From Bacteroidota bacterium (GTDB lineage: Bacteria; Bacteroidota; Ignavibacteria; Ignavibacteriales; Ignavibacteriaceae), in assembly GCA_020161395.1 (NCBI GenBank), contig JAIUOE010000003.1, positions 186,001-250,000 on the forward strand: DNA of 64,000 bases, given 5' to 3'. Positions 1 through 8,324 of this stretch are shown piece by piece (the stretch's first letter is position 1; each line of letters starts with the position of its first letter). The notes below the pieces were generated by a model. It searched no databases and was not told the DNA's origin. It saw only the letters and a program-made list of their open reading frames with translations. Position numbers and translations under genes: made by a program.

Positions 1-72
1 TCCATACCAAACTACAAAGTTGCATATACAGTTCAAATAATCAATTTTTTCGTTTTTAAATTTCATCGAATA

Positions 73-86
73 TCTCATTTTGAGAC
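73..86. promoter_or_regulatory. Palindromic activator site at left edge (candidate)
   Basis: TCTCA-TTT-TGAGAC is a 5-bp inverted repeat around a 3-bp centre. It matches the palindromes at 4411, 4439 and 26290. It lies just after the stop codon of the TPR-barrel gene, so it would sit upstream of the next minus-strand gene, outside the window. By analogy with the other copies it is probably an enhancer for a sigma-54 activator. The remaining bases 1-72 hold no gene that I can support. Confidence 0.45.
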
Positions 87-88
87 GC

Positions 89-2983
89 CTAAAGCATCCA
101 GAATAGTGAGGCGCTGAAGGATCTCGAGCTGTACCCGGTTGTTTCTCTGGAGGTACTTCCGATTTGGGCTCTACCGTTTATCCGGAGATTGGAAAGAATA
201 TTATACGATCCCTGAAAGTAGAATTCCCTCAACCAGTAGGAACTTTCAGGAATGTAACCGAATCTTCCGCCCGCAGAAAGATCAAGCTGATCATCCTTGT
301 AAAAATTCCAGTCGGCGAACAAACTGTGCGACAGGAAACTCTGCGGTGAATAATAGAATATTGACTTCCTGGCGTATATCGTCGAATAGAATTCGTAACC
401 TGCCAGTAACTCGGGATAGAAGTATCTGCCGACTCTCAATTCAGTATTGGCTCCCCTGTTGCCATCTGATATCATCAAATAGGTATAAGCTCCTGAGACT
501 CTGTATTTTGAGGGAAGATTATACCATCCTTCACCTTTTATCATTTCCACTCTGAGTCTGTCTCTTAATGCTCCAAAAGGATAAACCAGCGCTGCCGAAT
601 AAAGCATGGTGGCAGCTTCCTGTTGGATATAAGTAATCTGAGCATGATACTCTTTCTCAACATTCGCACGAATAAATGCCTCGTACAAAGGATATTTTTT
701 CTTTGGCGACAAGAACGATTGTTCACCATATGAAAGTCCAATCAGAAAAGGTTCAAACGGTCGAATGAACAGAGACCCCTTCCAGGTATTCAATTCCACC
801 TTTGTGTAGGGACTCGCAAGTCGCCCCAGACTTCCCTGCAAACCAAGAGATAAAAAGGATGTGATTCCCATATCTGATGCAATGCCGTAATTTAAATAGC
901 TGAAATCAGTATTGTCACCGAAATATGAGATAAACGGATTTAACAGAATGTACTGTGGAAACGAACCAAGCAGTGCACCCAGACCGGTGACGGGCAACCA
1001 GCCAATTCTCTGATTTATAAGCGCTATTTGAGTTGTGTCAGTATTTCCGACCAAAAGCGAATCGTAAATGTCCCGCGCTCTACCATACTCTTGAGTCTGT
1101 GCGTAGGCGTCACCAAGAAACAGTTTAACTGCAAAATCTGCGTTATCCTCTTTCACAAGTCTCTCAAACTCGGTGATCGATTTAGTGTAGTCACCTTTGA
1201 AGAAAAATACTTTCGCTCTCTCCAGATCGATAAGGTAATCGTATTCACCGGTCAGAAGAGAATCATAAATTTGAATTGCCCTGTCATAATTCTTCAAACA
1301 GGAATTAATGTCAGCATATTCCTTCAGGACTGTTCTGTTGCCTTCATGCTTCGAAAGAAAGTCATCATAAACTGTTAGAGCACCGGTACAATCACCCGCC
1401 CGGATCATCTCTCTTCCCTTTTCGAGACTCTCAAAAAGTGCTTCCTCGGCTGCTCTCGCTTTGGAAGTCTCCAAATTGGAGAGAAGCGTTTCCAGTTCCG
1501 GATGTGTCGGCTCGATGGTTTTAATCATCTCGATATATTCGGCTGACTTGTCAAAATTATTTTTTTTCATCTCCAAAGATGCCAGTCCGACGAGTGCTGT
1601 TACCTCTTTAGGTTTTGCTTTAAGTACTTCGTTTAAGTACTGATATGCCAGATCTTCATCTTTTCCAAGCCAGACCGATACGATTCCTCTTTGTAATTTC
1701 AACTCGAGATCTGTTGGATCTTTCGCAATACAGAAGTCAAGCTGATCCAAGGCTGTGTAATTATCCTGATAGTCAACAGCAATTCTTGCATATATCTTTC
1801 TCAGTTTACAGTCAGGAGAATCAGGATTTGCTTCGAAGTAAGCTTTCAGCAGGTTAAAAGCTTCTTCATTCCTCTCAAGATTACTAAGCAATCCCACCAT
1901 CTCTGTGAGAGCCTTGATGTCGTTTGGATTTTTTTGAAGCAGTTTTTCAAGTTCTAAAATCCGTTTTGTATAACTTTCAACTCTTACGGCTTTAACTTTT
2001 TCATATAAAGCCATCCATTTTTTATCTTCTTTATACTTTTCCTGAAGAATGATGAGTTGCTGCCATGCCTCTTCCCATCTCTTATAAACAATCAGTTCAT
2101 CAATAAGAAGAAAACGGGTTTTATCATCTTTTGGATTGTTTCTGAGTATCCTGTAATATTTATCAATGGCAAACTCCGGTGGAGGTGGAGGTGGCTTCTG
2201 ATTTTTCTGCTCCCAGGTTCCGGTTGTGTCTTTGTAAAGATTTGTAAAGTATTTACCGAGTACCTGATCAAGTCCATCCTGAGCTTCTTTAAAGTAGGGT
2301 CTCAGTTTTAAGGCGGTTTCGAATGCAACTTTTGCTTCCTCGCTCTTTCCCAGCCAGTAAAGAATGTAGCCGTAACGGCTCCACAGTCTGTGATCATTAG
2401 GGAATTTTTTCACGAATCTTGCAAGGATGGGCTCTGCTTTTGCATACTTTTTAAGATAACTCAAAACCTCGGTGTATCTGATAACTTCATCAGAGGAAGG
2501 TTCTTCCAGTTCGAGATATTTGTCGTACCATTCTTCACTCTGAACCCAGTTAAACATCAGTTTATAACACTTTGCGATCTCAAGATAGTTTTTCGGATTC
2601 TTTGGATTGATGGCTATTTCACGCTGATATCCCTTTATAAGAGCGTTTAAATCACTGTTAAGCTTCTGGTTTACCCTGGCAAGATCATTCTGATATTCGT
2701 TGTTACCAGGAGCAAGCTTGGCAGCAATTCTGTAGTCATTTTGAGCGTTTACAAGCTGATTACGCTTCTCATAGCATTTCCCCCTAAGATTGTATCCGTC
2801 AGGTTTTGAAGGAAATGCGCCCACATATTTATTCAATAAATCGATAGCTTCCCCGTACTTGCCTCCATTCATCATGGTTATGGCATCATTTTTATACTTC
2901 TCAGGATTTCCCTGCGGATGTGCCAATGAGATAAAAGCAAGAAAAAACAGTGCTGTAAAAATCAGGATACGGGGATTTCTCAT
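89..2983 (-). CDS. TPR-repeat protein with C-terminal outer-membrane beta-barrel
   Basis: A 964-residue exported protein. An N-terminal signal peptide (about residues 1-24) is followed by an array of tetratricopeptide repeats to about residue 655, broken by a polyproline run at 264-269. The last 300 residues are rich in alternating aromatic and polar residues and look like a transmembrane beta-barrel. This order (periplasmic TPR superhelix, then barrel) is that of polysaccharide secretins such as BcsC, PgaA and PelB, where the TPR part guides the polymer and the barrel exports it. The gene starts 8 bp after the ATPase-GGDEF gene ends, so the two are probably co-transcribed. The export role is inferred from architecture; no synthase is visible in the window. 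Confidence 0.75.
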   Translation of the reverse strand: MRNPRILIFTALFFLAFISLAHPQGNPEKYKNDAITMMNGGKYGEAIDLLNKYVGAFPSKPDGYNLRGKCYEKRNQLVNAQNDYRIAAKLAPGNNEYQNDLARVNQKLNSDLNALIKGYQREIAINPKNPKNYLEIAKCYKLMFNWVQSEEWYDKYLELEEPSSDEVIRYTEVLSYLKKYAKAEPILARFVKKFPNDHRLWSRYGYILYWLGKSEEAKVAFETALKLRPYFKEAQDGLDQVLGKYFTNLYKDTTGTWEQKNQKPPPPPPEFAIDKYYRILRNNPKDDKTRFLLIDELIVYKRWEEAWQQLIILQEKYKEDKKWMALYEKVKAVRVESYTKRILELEKLLQKNPNDIKALTEMVGLLSNLERNEEAFNLLKAYFEANPDSPDCKLRKIYARIAVDYQDNYTALDQLDFCIAKDPTDLELKLQRGIVSVWLGKDEDLAYQYLNEVLKAKPKEVTALVGLASLEMKKNNFDKSAEYIEMIKTIEPTHPELETLLSNLETSKARAAEEALFESLEKGREMIRAGDCTGALTVYDDFLSKHEGNRTVLKEYADINSCLKNYDRAIQIYDSLLTGEYDYLIDLERAKVFFFKGDYTKSITEFERLVKEDNADFAVKLFLGDAYAQTQEYGRARDIYDSLLVGNTDTTQIALINQRIGWLPVTGLGALLGSFPQYILLNPFISYFGDNTDFSYLNYGIASDMGITSFLSLGLQGSLGRLASPYTKVELNTWKGSLFIRPFEPFLIGLSYGEQSFLSPKKKYPLYEAFIRANVEKEYHAQITYIQQEAATMLYSAALVYPFGALRDRLRVEMIKGEGWYNLPSKYRVSGAYTYLMISDGNRGANTELRVGRYFYPELLAGYEFYSTIYARKSIFYYSPQSFLSHSLFADWNFYKDDQLDLSAGGRFGYIPESSYWLREFYFQGSYNILSNLRINGRAQIGSTSRETTGYSSRSFSASLFWML

Positions 2984-2991
2984 GCAAAAGC

Positions 2992-4290
2992 CTATAAAAC
3001 TTCTCTTAAAATTGCGTCTGCATTCTCAGTGGATGCGTTTGATACATACGAATAGGAGTAGATCAAACCAAAAGCACGCTGGATAAAATTCGGGTCGTTG
3101 GACTGAAGATTTGCTCTTAATTTTGCAATCAGTACACTAAGAGCTCTTTCGTCAGCCTTGCTTAAGAGGACAAGTATCGTGAATCCGTCAATACACAATT
3201 TCTCTTTTAATGTCAAGGATAACCTGACAGCATTCCCAAACTGGTTCATCGAAACTATTCCGGCAGCCTCTGCCTGAGGATCGAGTTTAAGAGCAATCAA
3301 AGTGAACGGCTGTCCAGTACTTTTATAGAGTGCAACCTGGTTATTTAAAATCAGATTAAACTCCTCCTTGCTGTACTGATTAGTATGAGTCATGGGAACC
3401 TGAACCACTTCCACTTCAATTATAGGACGGTATTTCGGAGGAATATTAGCTGATACCTGAGGCGGTGCCGCTGCGTTCACTGCATTACCGTGCGGAGCTA
3501 CCGGATAAGCCTGGGCAGTAGGAATTACAGACTGCTGAAAACCCTGACCTTGTGAGGGATTCAACATCTCAGATCTGGTGCCGGTAGTCGACTCGAAAAC
3601 CACTCCCTTGTAAGGTTCAAACGAGAATGGTGTGGTAAACTGACCCTCAGTATGTCCGATGTTTGGGGTAATAGTGGCTTTTCCGCCCTGTCCCCTGCTT
3701 CCCTCACCTTTTTGAAGATAAATAATTGCAGTAGTGTACTGAACAATATTATCAACAATATTTTGAGCGAATGGCGTTGCCGGTTCACCAAGAATATATA
3801 AACTTGTTACATTTTTATCTTCTATACTTTCAATAGTACGGAGAAACGCCTGCTGAAGCAGGGTTATGTTTTCAAATCCAACAAAATAAGTCAACTCATC
3901 GAAGACGAGCCGTGCCGGTTGATATTGTTCAACGACATTGACGATATCATTCAGATATTCAACAAGATAGTTGTCGGGGTTGCCAGACTCGTAAACATCA
4001 AGAGGTGGGGTCACCTTTACAACGATAAGTTCACCGTTATCCATATGAGTTTGCAAATCAAAATCAACTGAAGCAGCAAGGATCATCAAATCCTTTGGAC
4101 GCATGCTCGTAAAATAGAGACATACCTCTTTTTGCTCGATACCTGCCATGGCGTACTGAAGACCGAGAGTAGTTCTTCCTGATTTGCGGGGACCTATGAG
4201 AACATAAGTTCCACCACGGTAAAAACCACCCCAGGACTCATCAACTATTGAGATGCCGGTGTTTATAAGATTTATTTTTCCGTTTGCCAT
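2992..4290 (-). CDS. RecA/KaiC-like ATPase domain fused to degenerate GGDEF-like domain
   Basis: 432 residues in three parts. Residues 1-235 are a RecA/KaiC-type P-loop domain. Its Walker A is GPRKSGRT (33-40), with Arg where Lys is normal; the Walker B strand LVFDE ends at D131-E132. Residues 240-290 are a Gln/Ala/Pro-rich linker. Residues 300-432 follow the GGDEF fold pattern (LIALKLD near 331-337, then IDGFTILVLL near 367-376), but the GGDEF signature is reduced to IDGF, so cyclase activity is unlikely. BcsE, the c-di-GMP sensor of cellulose synthesis, also combines an inactive P-loop domain with a degenerate GGDEF domain; homology to it is not shown here. A sigma-54 promoter and two palindromes lie upstream. 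I expect a signalling adaptor for the export gene that follows. Confidence 0.7.
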   Translation of the reverse strand: MANGKINLINTGISIVDESWGGFYRGGTYVLIGPRKSGRTTLGLQYAMAGIEQKEVCLYFTSMRPKDLMILAASVDFDLQTHMDNGELIVVKVTPPLDVYESGNPDNYLVEYLNDIVNVVEQYQPARLVFDELTYFVGFENITLLQQAFLRTIESIEDKNVTSLYILGEPATPFAQNIVDNIVQYTTAIIYLQKGEGSRGQGGKATITPNIGHTEGQFTTPFSFEPYKGVVFESTTGTRSEMLNPSQGQGFQQSVIPTAQAYPVAPHGNAVNAAAPPQVSANIPPKYRPIIEVEVVQVPMTHTNQYSKEEFNLILNNQVALYKSTGQPFTLIALKLDPQAEAAGIVSMNQFGNAVRLSLTLKEKLCIDGFTILVLLSKADERALSVLIAKLRANLQSNDPNFIQRAFGLIYSYSYVSNASTENADAILREVL

Positions 4291-4323
4291 ATCTTCTTTG
4301 CTTTTTGTTGTCGTGGATAATTA

Positions 4324-4338
4324 GCAATAATCATGCCA
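4324..4338 (-). promoter_or_regulatory. Sigma-54 (-24/-12) promoter
   Basis: On the minus strand the sequence reads TGGCATG-ATTA-TTGC, matching the sigma-54 consensus TGGCAYG-N4-TTGC with correct 12-bp spacing between GG and GC. The predicted transcript start is near 4312, leaving about 22 nt of leader with an AAAGAAG ribosome site before the ATG at 4290. Two palindromes about 105 and 133 bp upstream fit enhancer sites. Confidence 0.8.
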
Positions 4339-4410
4339 ACCCATACTTGTTCGAAAACGGCGATAATAACGCATTTTCAAAACATTTCTGTAAACTTTTA
4401 CTCGATTAAT

Positions 4411-4425
4411 TCTCATTATGAGACA
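4411..4425. promoter_or_regulatory. Palindromic enhancer-like site A
   Basis: TCTCA-TTA-TGAGACA: perfect 5-bp arms around three bases, reading TGTCTCATAATGAGA on the minus strand. It is centred about 105 bp upstream of the transcript start predicted from the sigma-54 promoter, a usual distance for a bacterial enhancer-binding protein. Confidence 0.65.
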
Positions 4426-4438
4426 CTTTTACATAGTG

Positions 4439-4453
4439 TATCATTATGAGACA
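4439..4453. promoter_or_regulatory. Palindromic enhancer-like site B
   Basis: TATCA-TTA-TGAGACA: the same element as site A with one mismatch in the left arm. Its centre is 28 bp from that of site A. It lies directly after the stop codon of the GH9 gene. Paired sites upstream of a sigma-54 promoter are typical of cooperative activator binding. Confidence 0.6.
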
Positions 4454-4454
4454 A

Positions 4455-6158
4455 TTATTTATAAAAATGAGAAAAAACGAATACTGCTGTAGCGTTCGTC
4501 ACAATTGTTGGTTCGTTTGTGATATAATCCTGCCTGTCGTCATAATATTTTACTTCCGGCGAATTGAATTTGTCGTAAGTTGAATTCGTCCGTTGTATAT
4601 TATAACCCTTCAAAATTTCCGCCGGAACCGGTCCTGCCGCTACCGCACCGGGAAGATAACCTTTATTAAAATAGCCGACCTGTGAATGAAAATTTCGTGT
4701 GAATCTGCTACCGATGTTGTAAATAAATGATACACCCCATGGATTTTTGCCGAGAACATAATCCCTTTGATAGCTTGCCACGGAATCGTATAATGAAGAT
4801 TTCGTCAGATCTCTAAAAAGTATGGATTGCATCGCAATTCCGAGAAGCGTATGTGTAGTTCCCCACGAGAATGAAGTACCCTCTCCAAAAGGAGTTTTTT
4901 TCCGGGTGTCATTAAAGGCTGAAAGATTGTTTTCGATGTACTGTTTCATATTTGACGAATATTTTGCCACTCTGTACTGTGCCAGGGAATTAATATTCCC
5001 CCAGCTCCACCAGTAGTCTGAATCTGCTTTTTTAGCGAGGGTTTTAGCCTCTTCAAGATAAGAGGCGATACCTGTGGAAATGTACATCTCAATTGCTCCC
5101 AATGCAAGTTTTCCCTCATACTTGCTGTCCTGATACAACCCTATCGGATTGGTATCCACATCAGGTGCACTGTTTCTCAAAGCAAAAATATTGTTTGCGG
5201 CCTTCATCAGCTTATCGGAGAAAGCAGCATCCTGAAAACGGGTCTTCCAGATTCTGCTTCCCATTGCAAGTGCTGCCGTATAGATACCTATGAGATTTTT
5301 ACCCATTCCGGCAAAAGCGGGTCTGTCAAATTTGAGGGTATCATTCTCAGGCATCCGCCAGCCGACAGTCTGATCTCTTTTGTCCTGTACCTGAATAATC
5401 AGGTTGTTCGGTTTATAATTCATACGAAGCAACAGATCAAGTCCGACTCTTGCCTCTTCAAGAACATCGGGAGCTCCATCCTTATTCTTGTCAAATTCCA
5501 TTTTTTTGGAATTGAACTCGTATGCAAAAAGGAGCATGTAGGTTGAAAATGCAGTTGTATTCAGAAATTTTGTAAAATCGCCCGCATCATGCCAACCTCC
5601 TGTTACATCAGTCTTCCCTGCCCTGTCATCACCGACAACATTTGGAGAATCGTAAAGGTGACATACTTTATGCAAATAAGGACCTGTGGGTCCGCACCTT
5701 TGGACTTTAAAAAACAGCAGGAGAGAATCAACTATTGTATTATAGATACCCTCTCCAATCTTGAAATTGGAAGAACGGCTCCCATCCACATCAATAACGA
5801 AGGTGCCTTCCGAACCAAAACCGGTAAAATCAATTACATGGCAGAAATTGAACCCGCCCCACCCTGCAATGCTCGGTTGTATCCGGCTCTCAAAGACATC
5901 TTTTCCGGACTTCACATCTTTAATGTAGAATTTAACGCCACCCATGTCCTTTTTTGAAAGCACAACGGCAGTTTTTACATCAAGCCTCCTGAATCCGACC
6001 TGATTGACCCTCACAAAGACATCTGATGCAAAGTCTCCCCTGTCATCAGTAACCACCGGGATAAGTTTGACATTATCGTCAGCTTTGTTGGTTGAGGAAA
6101 AGAAACAGGATGAAAACAAAAGTCCTGCAAGGAAAATAAAAATGGTTTTTCTGCTCAT
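4455..6158 (-). CDS. Glycoside hydrolase family 9 lipoprotein
   Basis: A 567-residue GH9 enzyme, a family of inverting endoglucanases and related beta-1,4-glycanases. A lipoprotein signal ends at C18 (FSSC), so it should be membrane-anchored. Residues about 45-135 match the immunoglobulin-like CelD_N domain. The catalytic domain follows, with the paired aspartates in GWHDAGD (D191, D194) and the acid Glu near the C terminus (E549 in YITNEP). The start overlaps the stop of the fatty-acid hydroxylase gene by 4 bp, so it is the last gene of the envelope operon. It could cut cellulose or another beta-glucan, or process a polymer made by the cell itself; the neighbouring export-like genes make the latter possible. 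Substrate is not determined. Confidence 0.88.
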   Translation of the reverse strand: MSRKTIFIFLAGLLFSSCFFSSTNKADDNVKLIPVVTDDRGDFASDVFVRVNQVGFRRLDVKTAVVLSKKDMGGVKFYIKDVKSGKDVFESRIQPSIAGWGGFNFCHVIDFTGFGSEGTFVIDVDGSRSSNFKIGEGIYNTIVDSLLLFFKVQRCGPTGPYLHKVCHLYDSPNVVGDDRAGKTDVTGGWHDAGDFTKFLNTTAFSTYMLLFAYEFNSKKMEFDKNKDGAPDVLEEARVGLDLLLRMNYKPNNLIIQVQDKRDQTVGWRMPENDTLKFDRPAFAGMGKNLIGIYTAALAMGSRIWKTRFQDAAFSDKLMKAANNIFALRNSAPDVDTNPIGLYQDSKYEGKLALGAIEMYISTGIASYLEEAKTLAKKADSDYWWSWGNINSLAQYRVAKYSSNMKQYIENNLSAFNDTRKKTPFGEGTSFSWGTTHTLLGIAMQSILFRDLTKSSLYDSVASYQRDYVLGKNPWGVSFIYNIGSRFTRNFHSQVGYFNKGYLPGAVAAGPVPAEILKGYNIQRTNSTYDKFNSPEVKYYDDRQDYITNEPTIVTNATAVFVFSHFYK

Positions 6159-6805
6159 GTATTACCGCTCTGAAGATTATCCTTTTTTTCAAGCTGATTG
6201 AAATCACTGCCAAAAAATTTATCAAACACAGGAAGGCTTATTGCAAATCCTGCCTTGTCCGTTTGGAAATGGTGTTTCATATGATGATTTTTAATCGCCA
6301 GCCAGAATTTATTCTTCATCCTGAAATGATGGATTGCATAGTGTGTCATATCGTAAAGCAGGTACCCCCCGACATATCCCGTATAAAAGGGATAAAAATA
6401 AACCTCGCCTAAGAGTGCCATAAAGACGAAATAGAACAATATCGCCAATGGAATACTGACAGAAGGAGGTAAAACCAGTCGCAAAGGGTCAGAGGGATAG
6501 TCGTGATGCACACCATGGATAAGGAAATGGATCTTTTTCCCAAACTCAGACTGAAATTCGAAATGGAAAAGGAACCTGTGAATGGTATACTCTGAAATCT
6601 CCCATGCAATAAAACCTGCTGTTACGAGCAAAAATATCGTCAACGCTGTTAAGCCGGTGAGCGTCGCCTGATAAAACAGGAATGCAATCACCGGAACAAA
6701 AATAATCACCGGAATGGAAGGGTGCACCTTTGAAAAAAATTCGAGAATGTCATTCTCGAACATTCTGGGTGTTTCCTTTTTATTTGAAATGAAGTTTTTA
6801 GACAA
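6155..6805 (-). CDS. Fatty acid hydroxylase superfamily membrane protein
   Basis: A 216-residue multi-spanning protein with the histidine clusters of the fatty-acid hydroxylase/sterol desaturase family, which bind a di-iron centre: H76 and H81, HGVHH (97-101), H155/HH159-160, and HHMKHH (174-179). Family members put a hydroxyl on acyl chains, for example 2-hydroxylation of sphingolipid or lipid A acyl groups, using O2. The start is TTG at 6805, preceded by a GGAG site at good spacing; an ATG at residue 15 is the alternative. It lies in the envelope operon, 15 bp after the M16 gene and overlapping the GH9 gene. The substrate is unknown; its presence implies some exposure to oxygen. Confidence 0.82.
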   Translation of the reverse strand: MSKNFISNKKETPRMFENDILEFFSKVHPSIPVIIFVPVIAFLFYQATLTGLTALTIFLLVTAGFIAWEISEYTIHRFLFHFEFQSEFGKKIHFLIHGVHHDYPSDPLRLVLPPSVSIPLAILFYFVFMALLGEVYFYPFYTGYVGGYLLYDMTHYAIHHFRMKNKFWLAIKNHHMKHHFQTDKAGFAISLPVFDKFFGSDFNQLEKKDNLQSGNT

Positions 6806-6820
6806 CTAATCTCTCCACCG

Positions 6821-8323
6821 TTAATTAAAAAGGTCTTCCACTTTAATTATTTCCACATTTTCAGGTTTGATTTTTATCTGAAATTCAGAAATAAATTTAT
6901 CTTCTTTCAAAACACTCTCCGGTTTTGGAGTCTGGTAAACTATCGGTGATGGTGTGTTCTTTACAAGTTTATCTTTAAGGTCACTCGCATTTTCTGTTAC
7001 GAACACCACTACCATATTTTCAAGACTAAAATACTTCCTGATTGCCGAATTAACTGCGTCAATCGTCACACCTGACATCATTTCTCTGAATTTTTGCAGA
7101 TGGCCCGGTTCTTTGATACCATAATATTTGTCATCGAGCGCATATCCGAGTCGCATATCGGTATTGGGAGCATAATGTAATACATACTTCTGCAGAAATT
7201 TACGAGTCATCTCAAAATCATCTTTTCCGATACCGTTCTTCGCAAGAAGATCAAACTCACGCATTGCTGCTCTAAAGGCAAAATGTTTTGTTTCATTCGG
7301 AACCGGTCTGATCCACATCTCAAACAGATGCTTTTTTAGAGGAACATTCACCGGTGGTTTCGAAAGTCTTCCACCATTCGGATAGTATTCGATGTAACTG
7401 TAATCACCATAGTTCAATCCCCGAGCTTCCCGAATCACCTGATAAAGATGTGAACTTGAATTTCTGTGTTCACCAAGCCATGAATTTGCCAGGGCTAATG
7501 GATACCACTCCGGATTACTCCGTAACAGATCAATCGGATAACCCATGGATATTGCTGTTGCATTGGTCTTTTTTTCGACAATCACAACTTTTAACCCTGA
7601 AACCTGACCGGGATTGATTTGAACACCGGGATTATTCAATCCATCGGGTAGTTTTTGCAGATTAACCCAGAGATTCTGTACGATACGGTCGTCGAATCCT
7701 CCTCCTACACCAAGTATGAAGTTCTCCTTGTTGAAATATTTTTTATAAAACCATTTTACATCATCAAGGGTAATGTTTTTCAAACTTCCGATTGTCCCGG
7801 TAGTCAAGTGACCGTATGGAGTGCCCTGAAAGATTTTGTTGTAGAGCACCGCTTTACCGAGCTCTTCATCACTCGAATATCTCAAAGTGGTTGAAAGATA
7901 ACTGATTGCCTCATCTTTCACCCTCTGAAAATCTTCTTCTCTGAATCCGGGATCAAGGAGTTGTTCAGTGAAAAGTGTAAGGTACTCCTCAAGATTATCA
8001 AGATGTACCGACCCGGAATATACAAGATTCTCTTTTGAAACAGATGCCGAATAACCCGCAGCCAGCGGATAAAGTTTTTCCAAAATCTGGGAATAAGTAA
8101 GTTTGGAAGTGCCTCCTTCATTTAGTAAGGCAGCGGTGAGAGCAGCAAGCCCTTCTTTTCCTTTAGGATCATCCTTGGAACCTGCGTTAAACCAGATTCT
8201 GAATGTTACTACCGGTTCCTGGGTTTTTAACAATACAATTCTGTTTTTATCCATTGAGTTTACGCTCGTTACGAGTATCAGTAAAAATAAAAAGCCGGTG
8301 TATTTAAGTGTTTGGTTCATCAT
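6821..8323 (-). CDS. M16-family peptidase-like protein, zinc motif absent
   Basis: A 500-residue M16 (pitrilysin/insulinase-like) protein with an N-terminal signal peptide. The M16 fold is recognisable, including the second half (SMGYPIDLL and following), but the HxxEH zinc motif is missing: the aligned region reads GLAALTAALL. It is therefore likely the non-catalytic partner in a heterodimer with the protein encoded 1 bp upstream, as in mitochondrial processing peptidase and many bacterial M16 pairs. It should act in the periplasm or outer envelope. A good AGGA ribosome site precedes the ATG. Confidence 0.85.
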   Translation of the reverse strand: MMNQTLKYTGFLFLLILVTSVNSMDKNRIVLLKTQEPVVTFRIWFNAGSKDDPKGKEGLAALTAALLNEGGTSKLTYSQILEKLYPLAAGYSASVSKENLVYSGSVHLDNLEEYLTLFTEQLLDPGFREEDFQRVKDEAISYLSTTLRYSSDEELGKAVLYNKIFQGTPYGHLTTGTIGSLKNITLDDVKWFYKKYFNKENFILGVGGGFDDRIVQNLWVNLQKLPDGLNNPGVQINPGQVSGLKVVIVEKKTNATAISMGYPIDLLRSNPEWYPLALANSWLGEHRNSSSHLYQVIREARGLNYGDYSYIEYYPNGGRLSKPPVNVPLKKHLFEMWIRPVPNETKHFAFRAAMREFDLLAKNGIGKDDFEMTRKFLQKYVLHYAPNTDMRLGYALDDKYYGIKEPGHLQKFREMMSGVTIDAVNSAIRKYFSLENMVVVFVTENASDLKDKLVKNTPSPIVYQTPKPESVLKEDKFISEFQIKIKPENVEIIKVEDLFN

Positions 8324-8324
8324 G

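Noticed and set aside
2057-3086. Open frames on the plus strand opposite the TPR and ATPase genes
   Set aside because: They are antisense shadows without domain pattern or ribosome sites; the same holds for many such frames across the window.
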